From positions 1 to 64,000 of the forward strand of contig NZ_JACSWC010000158.1 in NCBI RefSeq assembly GCF_016888165.1: DNA of 64,000 bases. The letters are read 5' to 3'. Of this stretch, positions 50,422 to 59,563 are shown piece by piece. The DNA is from Halomicronema sp. CCY15110. Lineage in GTDB: Bacteria; Cyanobacteriota; Cyanobacteriia; Phormidesmidales; Phormidesmidaceae. The notes under the pieces are model-generated. The model saw only the letters and a list, made by a program, of their open reading frames with translations. It had not been told where the DNA came from and searched no databases. The position numbers and the translations under genes were made by a program. The stretch's first letter is position 1; every line of letters begins with the position of its first letter.

Positions 50422-50901
50422 ATGACAGATAATACCCATCAACAATTTATGGCAGCGGCGATCGCCCTTTCGAAACAGGCCATTCGTGAAGGTCGGGGGG
50501 GGCCTTATGGGGCCGTAGTCGTAAAAGATGGCGCGATCGTGGGGCGGGGAATGAACGAAGTGACTTCGGTCAATGATCCGACGGCCCATGCTGAAATGAC
50601 AGCGATTCGGCAGGCTTGTGAACAGTTAGGCAGTTGGAATCTGGCTGGTTGTGAACTGTACACCAGCTGTGAGCCCTGTCCAATGTGCCTGGGGGCGATT
50701 TACTGGGCGCGAGTGGACAAAATTTATTACGGCAATACTAAGGAAATCGCTGCCAGGTTTGGCTTTAACAGCCAGTACTTTTACGACGAGGTCGCTAAAG
50801 CCCGCGAAGACCGCCAAATTGCCATGGTGCTGTTGATGCCAGAAGACGCCATCACGGCATTTGAAGAATGGGAGCAGCAAAGAGATCGGCAGTCATATTA
50901 A
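50422..50901 (+). CDS. Guanine deaminase / nucleoside deaminase
   Basis: A 159-aa cytidine-deaminase-fold enzyme, probably converting guanine to xanthine in purine salvage (Bacillus GuaD type). Zinc site: HAE (H56, E58) and PCPMC (C86, C89). The GRGGPYGAVVVKDG start and the C-terminal AARFGFNSQYFYDEV distinguish it from tRNA adenosine deaminase TadA. The C terminus (VAKAREDRQIAMVLLMPED) agrees with GuaD-like proteins, which exchange C-terminal segments. It starts 81 bases after the CHASE2 gene's stop. Confidence 0.88.
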   Translation: MTDNTHQQFMAAAIALSKQAIREGRGGPYGAVVVKDGAIVGRGMNEVTSVNDPTAHAEMTAIRQACEQLGSWNLAGCELYTSCEPCPMCLGAIYWARVDKIYYGNTKEIAARFGFNSQYFYDEVAKAREDRQIAMVLLMPEDAITAFEEWEQQRDRQSY

Positions 50902-50983
50902 CTGGCCGACAATTGAAATGATCGACCATCTGTTGTTGACTCACAGCTCGTGCCCATGGGTATCGCCGGGCTGCGGTGGCTGG

Positions 50984-52669
50984 TTAGTGGTCACTCTGAG
51001 TGGACTCTGAAATGTCTTCCGAAATGTCTTTTGAGGGTGGTGAGTTGAGGCTGTTTTGATGCCGACGTTCACGCATGTGCTGGGCTTTGACTTTTAAGTC
51101 TTTGAAAAAGTCAGTTTCAACAATTTCTTTGACTTCGCGGCTCTTACGAGATTCGTCAATTTCAATTTTGAGGGCTTGGAGTTGGCGCTTGAGATTTTGC
51201 TCACGGTTGTAAACCTCTTGAGCCATTTTTTCGAACACTCGCGCCAGTTTTCCGAGTTCATCACGCCGATCAATTGTTTTATTGAGACTAACCTTGCTGA
51301 AGGTGCCGGACTCGATCGCTTCAGCGGCGTCACTAATGTTGATAATGGGGCGAGTGATGGCGCGATCGCTCAACCAGACAGCAGCAATTGCCCCCACGCC
51401 CAAAAATACAGTAATGACAATGAGCAAGCGATTACGACTGCGGTTAATGCGAGTGAGAAAGACCGATTCCGGGGTGATGGTGCCGACGACCCAATCGAGT
51501 TGCCCTAAGGGTTGAACCGCAATGTAGTATCGTTGCCTGGTGGTGGAATCGTAAAAAGTCAGTTCTTGCAGCCCCGTTAATTGATCGAATTCAATGTTGT
51601 TGGTACGAAAGGCCTGGTGGGCGACCTGCAATAAAGGGTCTTCTACTTGGGCCAGGGGCATTAACTCTGCATCAGCATTGGTACCCTCGCCGACAAATGT
51701 TTCAGACAAGGCACGAGGATTACTAGAGGCAATCACAAACCCCTGAGGATCGGTAATAAAAATTGCGCCTTCATCATCATTTTTGAGTTCGTCAAGGTAC
51801 TGAGAAATTTGCTGAAGTTCAAACGAAATACTGATGACGCCACGAATTGGGGCCTCTTCTGACTCACGATAGGTGGTTGCTGCATCTAATCCGACCGCGT
51901 TGTCTGTCTTAAAGACATACAGATCGGTCCAGACATTTTCACCAGGGCTCTCAAAAGCATCTCGATAAAACGGGCGAATGGGAGCGTAATAGAACTCGCT
52001 GCCTGTGGTTTCTTCCAAAATTTGCCAGTCTTTATCAGCCTGAAATTTATAGGTTCTGACTGTTTTTGCCGCTGTTGTAAAGTCTCCTGGGAGTTGTTGG
52101 GTTTGCAAATATTGTTCAGCAATTTGGGCTCGTTCGGCTTGTTGTGCTGCCAGTGCTGAGCCGGGTTCGGAAAGGGCACCAAGGGTGTCATCCCACTGTC
52201 GTTTGATCAGGTCATATAGTCCATCGGGACGTCTTTTGACCCCTAAGTAATCACCGTTTTCAAAGGCAAATTGAACCCAGGTGAAATTTTCATTCGCTTT
52301 CAATAAGTTTAGATAAAATCGTCCCTGAGTTTCGGGTTCATCTAGCTGAATCAGACCTTCATCTAAGCTACTGGTGATCAACTGTTGTGAAGACAGAATG
52401 TTTTCAAATAAATTATCCACTTCATTTTCAGTGCTGCCCATCACCTCGCTGTTGATTTGGCTCACCATGTCATTGACGTTTTGGCGGGAGGTGTAGGCCC
52501 AGGGAAAGTGGACGATCGCCGCGATCGCACTGACCGTCAGCAACATGACCCCGGTAATTTTGGTCTTGAGACTCAAACTGCGGGGAATTGCGACAGATTT
52601 AGGGGTCACTTTGGCGTGGTTAGACTCAGGGGAGGAACTCATACGGAACCTGTGGAGGAAGCGACTCAA
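50984..52669 (-). CDS. dCache-HAMP sensor without output domain
   Basis: A 561-aa membrane receptor. An N-terminal helix (about 38-55), a large periplasmic double Cache domain (about 60-405; IFITDPQGFVIASSNPRAL), a second helix (about 410-432) and a HAMP domain (about 433-485) are followed by a short coiled coil (REQNLKRQLQALKIEID). An acidic/Ser-rich tail ends the protein. There is no kinase, cyclase, GGDEF or methyl-accepting domain, so it must signal by protein contact with a separate partner. The tail motif SREVKEIVETDFFKDLKVKA is typical of this cyanobacterial class. It converges with the guanine deaminase gene and lies 28 bases downstream of mutS2. Confidence 0.85.
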   Translation of the reverse strand: MSRFLHRFRMSSSPESNHAKVTPKSVAIPRSLSLKTKITGVMLLTVSAIAAIVHFPWAYTSRQNVNDMVSQINSEVMGSTENEVDNLFENILSSQQLITSSLDEGLIQLDEPETQGRFYLNLLKANENFTWVQFAFENGDYLGVKRRPDGLYDLIKRQWDDTLGALSEPGSALAAQQAERAQIAEQYLQTQQLPGDFTTAAKTVRTYKFQADKDWQILEETTGSEFYYAPIRPFYRDAFESPGENVWTDLYVFKTDNAVGLDAATTYRESEEAPIRGVISISFELQQISQYLDELKNDDEGAIFITDPQGFVIASSNPRALSETFVGEGTNADAELMPLAQVEDPLLQVAHQAFRTNNIEFDQLTGLQELTFYDSTTRQRYYIAVQPLGQLDWVVGTITPESVFLTRINRSRNRLLIVITVFLGVGAIAAVWLSDRAITRPIINISDAAEAIESGTFSKVSLNKTIDRRDELGKLARVFEKMAQEVYNREQNLKRQLQALKIEIDESRKSREVKEIVETDFFKDLKVKAQHMRERRHQNSLNSPPSKDISEDISESTQSDH

Positions 52670-52697
52670 CGGCTAATTCTGTTACCAAAGTTTAGCG

Positions 52698-55253
52698 TTA
52701 CAGATAGGCGATAGTAACACCCGTGCCGCCATCCGCTTGCTCAGCCGCTTCAAACTTTTGTACTTGAGGATGACGTTTGAGGTAGTCGTGTACACCGCGC
52801 CGCAGCTTGCCAGTACCGTGACCGTGGATAATCCAAATTGGCCCTTGAGCGCAGGCGATCGCATCTTCTAACTTACTCTCCGCTTCGGCGACCCGCATGC
52901 CCCTTAAATCAAATGTATTTTGAGAGGTGCGGACAGCCGGGGCCGCAGGCGGCGGCGAGGGGGGTGGGGTCATGACCTTGGGCTTCGGCAGTTCGGCTTT
53001 TTCGCCTTGTAGAGACTCGATCTCGGCCAGGCCCACGGTCATCTTCATCAACCCAAAGCGCACCATGACTTTACCGTCTTCGTCGGGATCAGTCAGAACT
53101 TCAGCGGTTTGCCCGAGGCTGGGAATCCGGATGCGATCGCCCATTTGTGGCTTAAAGCCCGACTTGGGCGGTTTCGCTGGGGCTGGAGCCTGATGTTGGG
53201 TGGCAATTTGGTTGACGGCATCCGTGGCCTTTTGAGCCGCTTGGGCAGTGGGCTCACCCTGTTGTAAGCGGCGAATGACCTGAGCAATTTCTTTGCGAGC
53301 ATCGGTAATCGCTGCTTGCACCGCCTTTTCTTGCTGCTGCTTGAGTTCCCGCTCTCTTGCTTCCAGAAAGGCGGCTTTGCGGGCGACCTGCCGATGCAGT
53401 TTTTCCGTTTCTGCTAAGAGTTGGGCTGCGGCGTCGGCTTTGGTTTCCTGCTGTTTGCGCTGAGCCTCTAATCCGGCGATGACCTGGTTTACGTCTTGTT
53501 GGTGGGTAATGCTGATTTGGTCACGGGCTTCGGTCACAATGGCTGCGTCTAGTCCTAACCGCTGGGCAATGGTCAGCGCATTGGAACGGCCCGGAATGCC
53601 CCACAACAAGCGGTAGGTGGGGGACAGACTCACGTCGTCAAATTCCACGGAGGCATTTTCAAAGCGATCGTCCTCGTACTTCAGCGCTTTCAGTTCGCCG
53701 TAGTGGGTCGTGGCCACGGTAAAGCGGGCATGATCCGCGAGATAGTGCAACAGGGCGATCGCCAGCGCACTCCCCTCTGACGGATCAGTGCCAGCCCCCA
53801 CTTCGTCCAGCAGCACCAGCGTGTTGGTGAATGCGGGGGACGGGGGACGGGGGCGAGGGGGCAACGGTTCTGTGATAAGTGGAGCAGAAGGAGAAGGCGA
53901 CTGAGTTGCTGGCTCTTGAGAACCGGTGAAGAGGGCGGGAGGCGTAGCCGCTGCTGATTGATCGCGATCGACGGATGGCGGAACTACGGCTGATTCTGAG
54001 GATGACTCGGTAGGAGGTTGAATGGCAGCCAAAATGCGGCTAATGCGCTTGATGTGGCCGGAAAACGTGGATAGGCTTTGCTCAATAGATTGCTCATCGC
54101 CAATATCGGCCAAAACTTGCTCAAACCAGGGAATTTCTACGGGCTCCCGAGCCGGAATGTAGAGTCCAGCTTTGGCCATCAATGCCGCCAAGCCAATGGT
54201 TTTCAGGGTGACAGTTTTGCCCCCGGTGTTGGGCCCGGTAATCGCGACAACCCGGGTTTGAGGATTCACAATGACATCAATAGGCACCACGTCGCTGCCG
54301 TCTTCGTGGCGCTGTTGCCACACCAACAGGGGATGACGCAGCTTGCGCAGGGTCGTTTGCTCGGTGGGGGGTACAAAGCGCGGCGCGTTGGCTCCCAGCC
54401 AGTCGCCATAGCGGGCGCGGGCAGCGGCTAAATCCAGCACGGTGACGATGCGCAAGAGGTCTTCCAGGTCGTCGTGAACGGCGGCCACTTTGGCGGTCAG
54501 CGCCCGACAAATGGCCTCTTCTTCCACTTGTTCTTGCCGTTGTAACTGGCGCAGGCGATTGCCCATCTGGATAATGCTGTTGGGCTCAATATAGAGGGTC
54601 GCGCCACTGGTAGAAGCGTCGTGAACAATGCCAGAAATGGCGTCTTTTTGGGGGGCTTTGACGGGGATGACGAAGCGATCGCCGCGCTGGGTGATCACCG
54701 CTTCCTGGATGGCGTTGCTCTGCTGTTGCAGGATGTTGTTCAGCTTTTGATAAATTTGGCTGCGCTGTGCTTTTAATTGCTCGCGAATGCCGCCTAGCTT
54801 GGGCGTGGCGCGATCGGCGACTTTGCCGCGATCGTCAATACAGTAGTGAATGTCTTGTTCCAGTTCTGGATAGGTGCGGAGCGGCGCAACGAGTTCCGAC
54901 AAGGTGGGTAACTCGCCGTCTTCAAAACCATCGATCGCCCGCCGCAGTTGGCGCGCCCCCGCGAGAGTGGTCGCAATATCCAGCAGTTCTGGCGGTTGTA
55001 AACAGCCCTGACGTTGGGCCCGTGCCAGCGCGTCGCCAATGTCTTGAATGCCCGCAAACTTTAGCCCCGGCGGTCGTTGGTCAATCTGCATGGCTTCGCC
55101 GGTTTGGGCTAAGAGTTGCTCACTGTCAGCTTGCTGAGTAGGCAACGGTAGTTGCCGGGCGGCGATCGCCCCCAACTTAGTTGCCGCAAAGGTCGATAAA
55201 TGTTGACAGAGACGAGACCACTCTAAGAGAGCAAGCGCTTCAGATTGAATCAA
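52698..55253 (-). CDS. mutS2: Endonuclease MutS2
   Basis: An 851-aa MutS-family ATPase with a C-terminal Smr nuclease domain, implicated in suppressing recombination and in rescuing collided ribosomes. ATPase motifs: Walker A GPNTGGKT, and DEVGAGTDPSEG (Walker B). The Smr domain has LDLRGMR and HGHGTGKLR. A ~75-residue Pro/Ser/Ala-rich insertion (PPTESSSESAVVPPSVDRDQ and onward to RPRPPSPA) splits the ATPase core between SGHIKRISRIL and NTLVLLDEVGAG. The start is TTG 55253, the only codon that fits the conserved N terminus MIQSEALALLEW. It is adjacent to the dCache-HAMP gene on the same strand. Confidence 0.92.
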   Translation of the reverse strand: MIQSEALALLEWSRLCQHLSTFAATKLGAIAARQLPLPTQQADSEQLLAQTGEAMQIDQRPPGLKFAGIQDIGDALARAQRQGCLQPPELLDIATTLAGARQLRRAIDGFEDGELPTLSELVAPLRTYPELEQDIHYCIDDRGKVADRATPKLGGIREQLKAQRSQIYQKLNNILQQQSNAIQEAVITQRGDRFVIPVKAPQKDAISGIVHDASTSGATLYIEPNSIIQMGNRLRQLQRQEQVEEEAICRALTAKVAAVHDDLEDLLRIVTVLDLAAARARYGDWLGANAPRFVPPTEQTTLRKLRHPLLVWQQRHEDGSDVVPIDVIVNPQTRVVAITGPNTGGKTVTLKTIGLAALMAKAGLYIPAREPVEIPWFEQVLADIGDEQSIEQSLSTFSGHIKRISRILAAIQPPTESSSESAVVPPSVDRDQSAAATPPALFTGSQEPATQSPSPSAPLITEPLPPRPRPPSPAFTNTLVLLDEVGAGTDPSEGSALAIALLHYLADHARFTVATTHYGELKALKYEDDRFENASVEFDDVSLSPTYRLLWGIPGRSNALTIAQRLGLDAAIVTEARDQISITHQQDVNQVIAGLEAQRKQQETKADAAAQLLAETEKLHRQVARKAAFLEARERELKQQQEKAVQAAITDARKEIAQVIRRLQQGEPTAQAAQKATDAVNQIATQHQAPAPAKPPKSGFKPQMGDRIRIPSLGQTAEVLTDPDEDGKVMVRFGLMKMTVGLAEIESLQGEKAELPKPKVMTPPPSPPPAAPAVRTSQNTFDLRGMRVAEAESKLEDAIACAQGPIWIIHGHGTGKLRRGVHDYLKRHPQVQKFEAAEQADGGTGVTIAYL

Positions 55254-55845
55254 AACTAGTTAATCGTCGGTGAACAAAGAATCAAAGACTATGAATACAG
55301 CCTTTAGATTCAGTATAGATTCTTGAACCGATGACCGAATATCTACAGAAACTTAATCCAGACTTCAGTGAAAATTCAATCAAACTCGGGATAAATAGCC
55401 ATAGAGTCAGTATATTTTCTGAAATAGGGGGAGACGGCCTGGAGTCATAGAAGGGAATGACTAAACTTATTACGAGCAAATTTCGCTAGGCCCAAAAGCA
55501 CACGCTGCAGTTCAGCAGCTTGCCCAGACGCAGTCGTGACCCTGGGGACAGCCAAGAAATCAGGGCTGTGGGTGGGTTAAGAGGCGATCGCTGGCGTCGG
55601 CAACACCATGGCAGGGCCACATTCGATCGCCCCACCAGACCCACTCATGCAAAATTCCCGGAGGAGGATTTAACTAGACTTACCGGATTCCTTCAATCAG
55701 CGTTAGAAAGAGACTCCTAAGGTCAGATTAGGGAATTTTGTTGGTGTACTGCCTAATTTGAATTCGGGAATCGAGCCGCCCAAACCACACGCTGGCGATC
55801 GCTAGCCCTATTCGCTCACGCTCACCCGCGACTACAGTTCACAGC
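55254..55845. other. Divergent promoter region
   Basis: Nearly 600 bases between mutS2 and the hybrid kinase/cyclase gene. The mutS2-proximal part is AT-rich. No gene, repeat or RNA was recognised; a 66-aa frame at 55520-55720 lacks coding character. Confidence 0.4.
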
Positions 55846-58800
55846 ATGTCCACTCCACCTCACTCGCGCTCGCCACAGTCTGGCACTCGACAACCACCAT
55901 TACGCCTGGTTTTGGTCGTGTCGTTTGTCCTGCAAATTACCGCAGCGGTGGGGTTGACCACAGCGCTCTCTTGGCGCAATGGGCAAAAAGCCGTCGATGA
56001 TTTAGCTTCCCAACTGAGCGAAAAGGCGGCTAATCGGATCCGCGAACATGTGCAGACCTATTTGCTCCAGCCGAACTTGCTCCAGCGCGACAGTCGTAGC
56101 AACCTCTTTTACGGCGATGTGGCCCTGTCGAACTCCCAGGCAATCGCGCGACATTTTTGGCATCAAATTCGCGCGTCCGATGGCATCACCAGCATTTATC
56201 TGGGCTATCCCAACGGCACGTTTGTGGGCATTCAAGAGCGCAACAACGGCCAGACTGTGCTGTGGGAGGTAACTCCAGAAACGCAGCCTCAGCGGTTGAC
56301 CTATCGTTTGAATGAGGCGGGAGAACGGCGAGAACAGTTAAGTTCGCAGTTCTATGACCCTCGCGGGCGGCCTTGGTACCAGGCCGTAGTCAAAAATCGC
56401 CATGCGAGCTGGAGTCCCATTTACAAGTTTGCGTCGCAGGACTATTCCGTTTTGGGCATTACGCTAGCCGCGCCCATTCATGGCGATCGCGGCAAGTTAC
56501 AGGGCGTTTTAGCGCTGGATCTCACGCTAGAACAAATCAGTAGCTATTTGCGAACGCTCAATATCAGCCCCAATGGCGAGGCATTTATCATCGAGCGCAC
56601 AGGTGACATCGTGGCCACCTCAGCCGATGAGTTACCGTTTTTGACCCTAGCAAGTGGCGAACAGACGCGACTGCCCGCCACCGCCAGCCAAGAACCGATT
56701 ATTCGGGAGGCGGCCCAATATCTAATCGCCGAATATGGCAGCCTCGAACAGGTCAACACCGCCCAGCAGTTCACTTATGATTTGGCCGGCCAGGACCAAC
56801 TTGTCCAAATTGTGCCGTTCCGCGATGGTCGGGGACTCGATTGGCTGATTGTGACAGCTATTCCCGAAGCGGATTTCAAAGGTCAAATCGCGGAGAATAC
56901 GCGCAATACGCTGCTGCTGTGTCTGCTATCTCTGATTGTCGCGGGCATCATTGCGGGCATTACCGCCCGTTGGGTGGCTCAACCGATCCATCGCCTGAGC
57001 GCAGCCTCTAAAAAGCTGGCTGTCGGCACCTGGGACTCGCCGCTGCCCAACGGTCGCTTTCAGGAACTGTCGGAGCTATCGTACTCGTTTGAAAGTATGG
57101 CCCAGCAGCTGAAGCAGTCTTTTCAACAACTTGAAGACCACAACTACGAGCTGAAACGCCTGGACAAACTGAAAGATGAGTTTTTAGCCAATACCTCCCA
57201 TGAGTTGCGGACGCCCCTGAACGGCATTATCGGCTTGGCGGAGTCGCTGATTGATGGTGCCAGCGGGCCGCAGACCCGGCAGACGAAGGGCAACTTGGCG
57301 ATGATTGTCGCTAGCGGTAAGCGCTTATCGGCGTTGGTGGATGACATTCTTGACTTTGCCCAACTGCAACAAGACCGGGTCGAAATTCATCCCCGGCCAG
57401 TCGGGGTGCGCGAGGCGGCAGAAGTGGTACTGACCCTGAGTCGGCCCCTCGCTCGGGAAAAAAAGGTGCAGCTGGTGAACGCCGTCTCGCCCAAATTACC
57501 GCCGGTATTGGCCGATGAAAATCGCCTACAGCAAATCTTGCATAATCTGGTGGGCAATGCCGTCAAGTTTACGGACTATGGCATGGTGGGCATCTCGGCG
57601 CAGATTATTCGTCAAGATGAGGGCCAGCTGGTCATGCTGTCGGCAAATTTGCCGAGCATTTGTCCGCGACCGCAACCAGTGGATGAGTTCCTGTCGGCGG
57701 CGGGGGCGCATCGCGTGGCGGGCAAGTCGTTGGCCCAGCCTGACGACAACGACCACACCCGCCAGCCGCTGAGCGCCAGCGGGGTTACCCCGTCACTCAG
57801 ATCCACCACCAAGGCCGCCGACAGTCCGGCAGAGGTGGCCGCTGAAACGGCTGGTTACTACCTCGCCATCACGGTGTCTGACACCGGGATTGGGATTCCC
57901 GAAGACAAGTTAGAGGGAATTTTTGAGCCGTTTGTGCAAGCCGATGGCTCGACTTCGCGGGTGTATGGGGGCATGGGCATTGGTCTGGCGGTGTCGCAAA
58001 AGTTAGTCGAGTTGCAGGGGGGCACGTTTCAGGTGCTGTCGGCGGTCGGGGTCGGGTCACAATTCACCTTTACGCTACCGATCACCACCCAAGCCCATGG
58101 GCTCCCGCTGGCAGAATCCGACTGGTCAACGTTGACGACTGAGCGATCGCGCTTCCCGATCGCCGGACTACCGCTAGAGCTGCCGCCGATTGCCCCGGCC
58201 CCGGCAGTATTAGAGACTGAGATCGATTCATCCATTGCTGTCGGTTCATCCGCCAACGATGTGGCCGATGCGGTATTGGCGCGTAGCAACTTTTCGATTT
58301 TGGTAGTGGATGATGAGCCCATTAATCGGCAGGTCATTCGCAATCACCTAGCGGTGCATAACTACCGTGTCATCCAGGCTGGCAGCGGCCCAGAGGCGTT
58401 GGCCTTACTGGAAAACGGTCTGCAGCCAGATGCGATTTTGCTCGATGTCATGATGCCACAAATGACGGGCTTTGAAGTGTGCCGTAAGCTGCGAGAGACC
58501 TATCCGGCCCATGTGCTGCCGATCATGATGCTGACGGCCAAAAATCAGGTGGGCGATCTGGTCTCGGGGCTATCGGCGGGGGCCAATGATTATCTCACCA
58601 AACCGATTTCTAAAGATGAGCTGCTGGCGCGTCTGAAGACGCACCTGTATCTGGCCAAAATCAATCAGGCCTATGGGCGCTTTGTGCCCCGAGAGTTTTT
58701 GCAATTTTTAGACAAAGAAAGCATTGTCGAGGTGGAACTCGGCAACCATGTGGAGCGGCAAATGTCGGTGGTATTTGCGGATATTCGCGATTTCACCACG

Positions 58801-59487
58801 CTGTCGGAACAGATGAGCCCGGAGGATAATTTCAAGTTTTTGAATGCGTTTTTGTCGCGCATGGAACCCGCGATCGCAGAACACCATGGATTCGTCGATA
58901 AGTATATTGGCGATGCGATTATGGCGCTGTTTAGCCGGGGGGCAGATGATGCCTTGCAAGCCGCGATTGAGATGCTGCGGCGCTTAGAAATATACAACGA
59001 AGAGCGATCGCAGTATGACAAAATCCCCCTTGAGGTTGGCATTGGCATTAACACCGGGAAGGTGATGCTGGGCACCGTTGGCGGTCGTAATCGCATGGAT
59101 AGCACCGCTATCAGTGACACTGTCAATGTCGCGGCGCGGATTGAGCGCATGACCCGTATTTACAGTGCCAACCTGTTGATTTCTCATCACACTTTTTTAG
59201 CCTTGAGTGATTCGAATCAGTATGCGATGCGGGTCATTGATCGGGTACAGGTGAAGGGCAAGGTCGCCTATGTCAGTGTGTATGAGGTATTTGAGCCAGA
59301 TGCCCCCACCCAACGCGAGGGCAAACTGAAGAGCCGTACCGATTTTGAAACCGGGCTGGCGTATTTTTACCAAAATCGTTTTGCCGACGCCCAACAGCGA
59401 TTCCAGCGATGTTTAGACATCTGTCCCACCGATAAAGTAGCCGAAAGCTATTACGAACGATGTACTACCTTGCTACAGCCGCTGTGA
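55846..59487 (+). CDS. Hybrid dCache-HAMP-histidine kinase-receiver-class III cyclase
   Basis: A 1213-aa one-protein signalling chain. In order: N-terminal helix (about 20-40); periplasmic dCache (about 45-345); second helix (about 352-373); HAMP (to ~430); HisKA with H452 in NTSHELRTPLNG; HATPase with ILHNLVGNAVKFTDYG and DTGIGIP; receiver with D867 in ILLDVMMPQ; and class III nucleotide cyclase with metal-binding D979 (FADIRDFTTL) and D1023 (DKYIGDAIM). The lysine in VDKYIGD (K1019) favours ATP, thus cAMP. About 70 residues rich in Pro/Ser/Ala are inserted in the HATPase domain. Signal could run periplasm - phosphorelay - cAMP. The C-terminal ~55 residues have a TPR-like feel. Confidence 0.92.
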   Translation: MSTPPHSRSPQSGTRQPPLRLVLVVSFVLQITAAVGLTTALSWRNGQKAVDDLASQLSEKAANRIREHVQTYLLQPNLLQRDSRSNLFYGDVALSNSQAIARHFWHQIRASDGITSIYLGYPNGTFVGIQERNNGQTVLWEVTPETQPQRLTYRLNEAGERREQLSSQFYDPRGRPWYQAVVKNRHASWSPIYKFASQDYSVLGITLAAPIHGDRGKLQGVLALDLTLEQISSYLRTLNISPNGEAFIIERTGDIVATSADELPFLTLASGEQTRLPATASQEPIIREAAQYLIAEYGSLEQVNTAQQFTYDLAGQDQLVQIVPFRDGRGLDWLIVTAIPEADFKGQIAENTRNTLLLCLLSLIVAGIIAGITARWVAQPIHRLSAASKKLAVGTWDSPLPNGRFQELSELSYSFESMAQQLKQSFQQLEDHNYELKRLDKLKDEFLANTSHELRTPLNGIIGLAESLIDGASGPQTRQTKGNLAMIVASGKRLSALVDDILDFAQLQQDRVEIHPRPVGVREAAEVVLTLSRPLAREKKVQLVNAVSPKLPPVLADENRLQQILHNLVGNAVKFTDYGMVGISAQIIRQDEGQLVMLSANLPSICPRPQPVDEFLSAAGAHRVAGKSLAQPDDNDHTRQPLSASGVTPSLRSTTKAADSPAEVAAETAGYYLAITVSDTGIGIPEDKLEGIFEPFVQADGSTSRVYGGMGIGLAVSQKLVELQGGTFQVLSAVGVGSQFTFTLPITTQAHGLPLAESDWSTLTTERSRFPIAGLPLELPPIAPAPAVLETEIDSSIAVGSSANDVADAVLARSNFSILVVDDEPINRQVIRNHLAVHNYRVIQAGSGPEALALLENGLQPDAILLDVMMPQMTGFEVCRKLRETYPAHVLPIMMLTAKNQVGDLVSGLSAGANDYLTKPISKDELLARLKTHLYLAKINQAYGRFVPREFLQFLDKESIVEVELGNHVERQMSVVFADIRDFTTLSEQMSPEDNFKFLNAFLSRMEPAIAEHHGFVDKYIGDAIMALFSRGADDALQAAIEMLRRLEIYNEERSQYDKIPLEVGIGINTGKVMLGTVGGRNRMDSTAISDTVNVAARIERMTRIYSANLLISHHTFLALSDSNQYAMRVIDRVQVKGKVAYVSVYEVFEPDAPTQREGKLKSRTDFETGLAYFYQNRFADAQQRFQRCLDICPTDKVAESYYERCTTLLQPL

Positions 59488-59563
59488 TGGCAAGGTAGCA
59501 CTCCCGACTCGGCCCAGGGCCGGGGTTGAGGCGTCGCGATCGCTCGGGCAATTCACCTATCGC

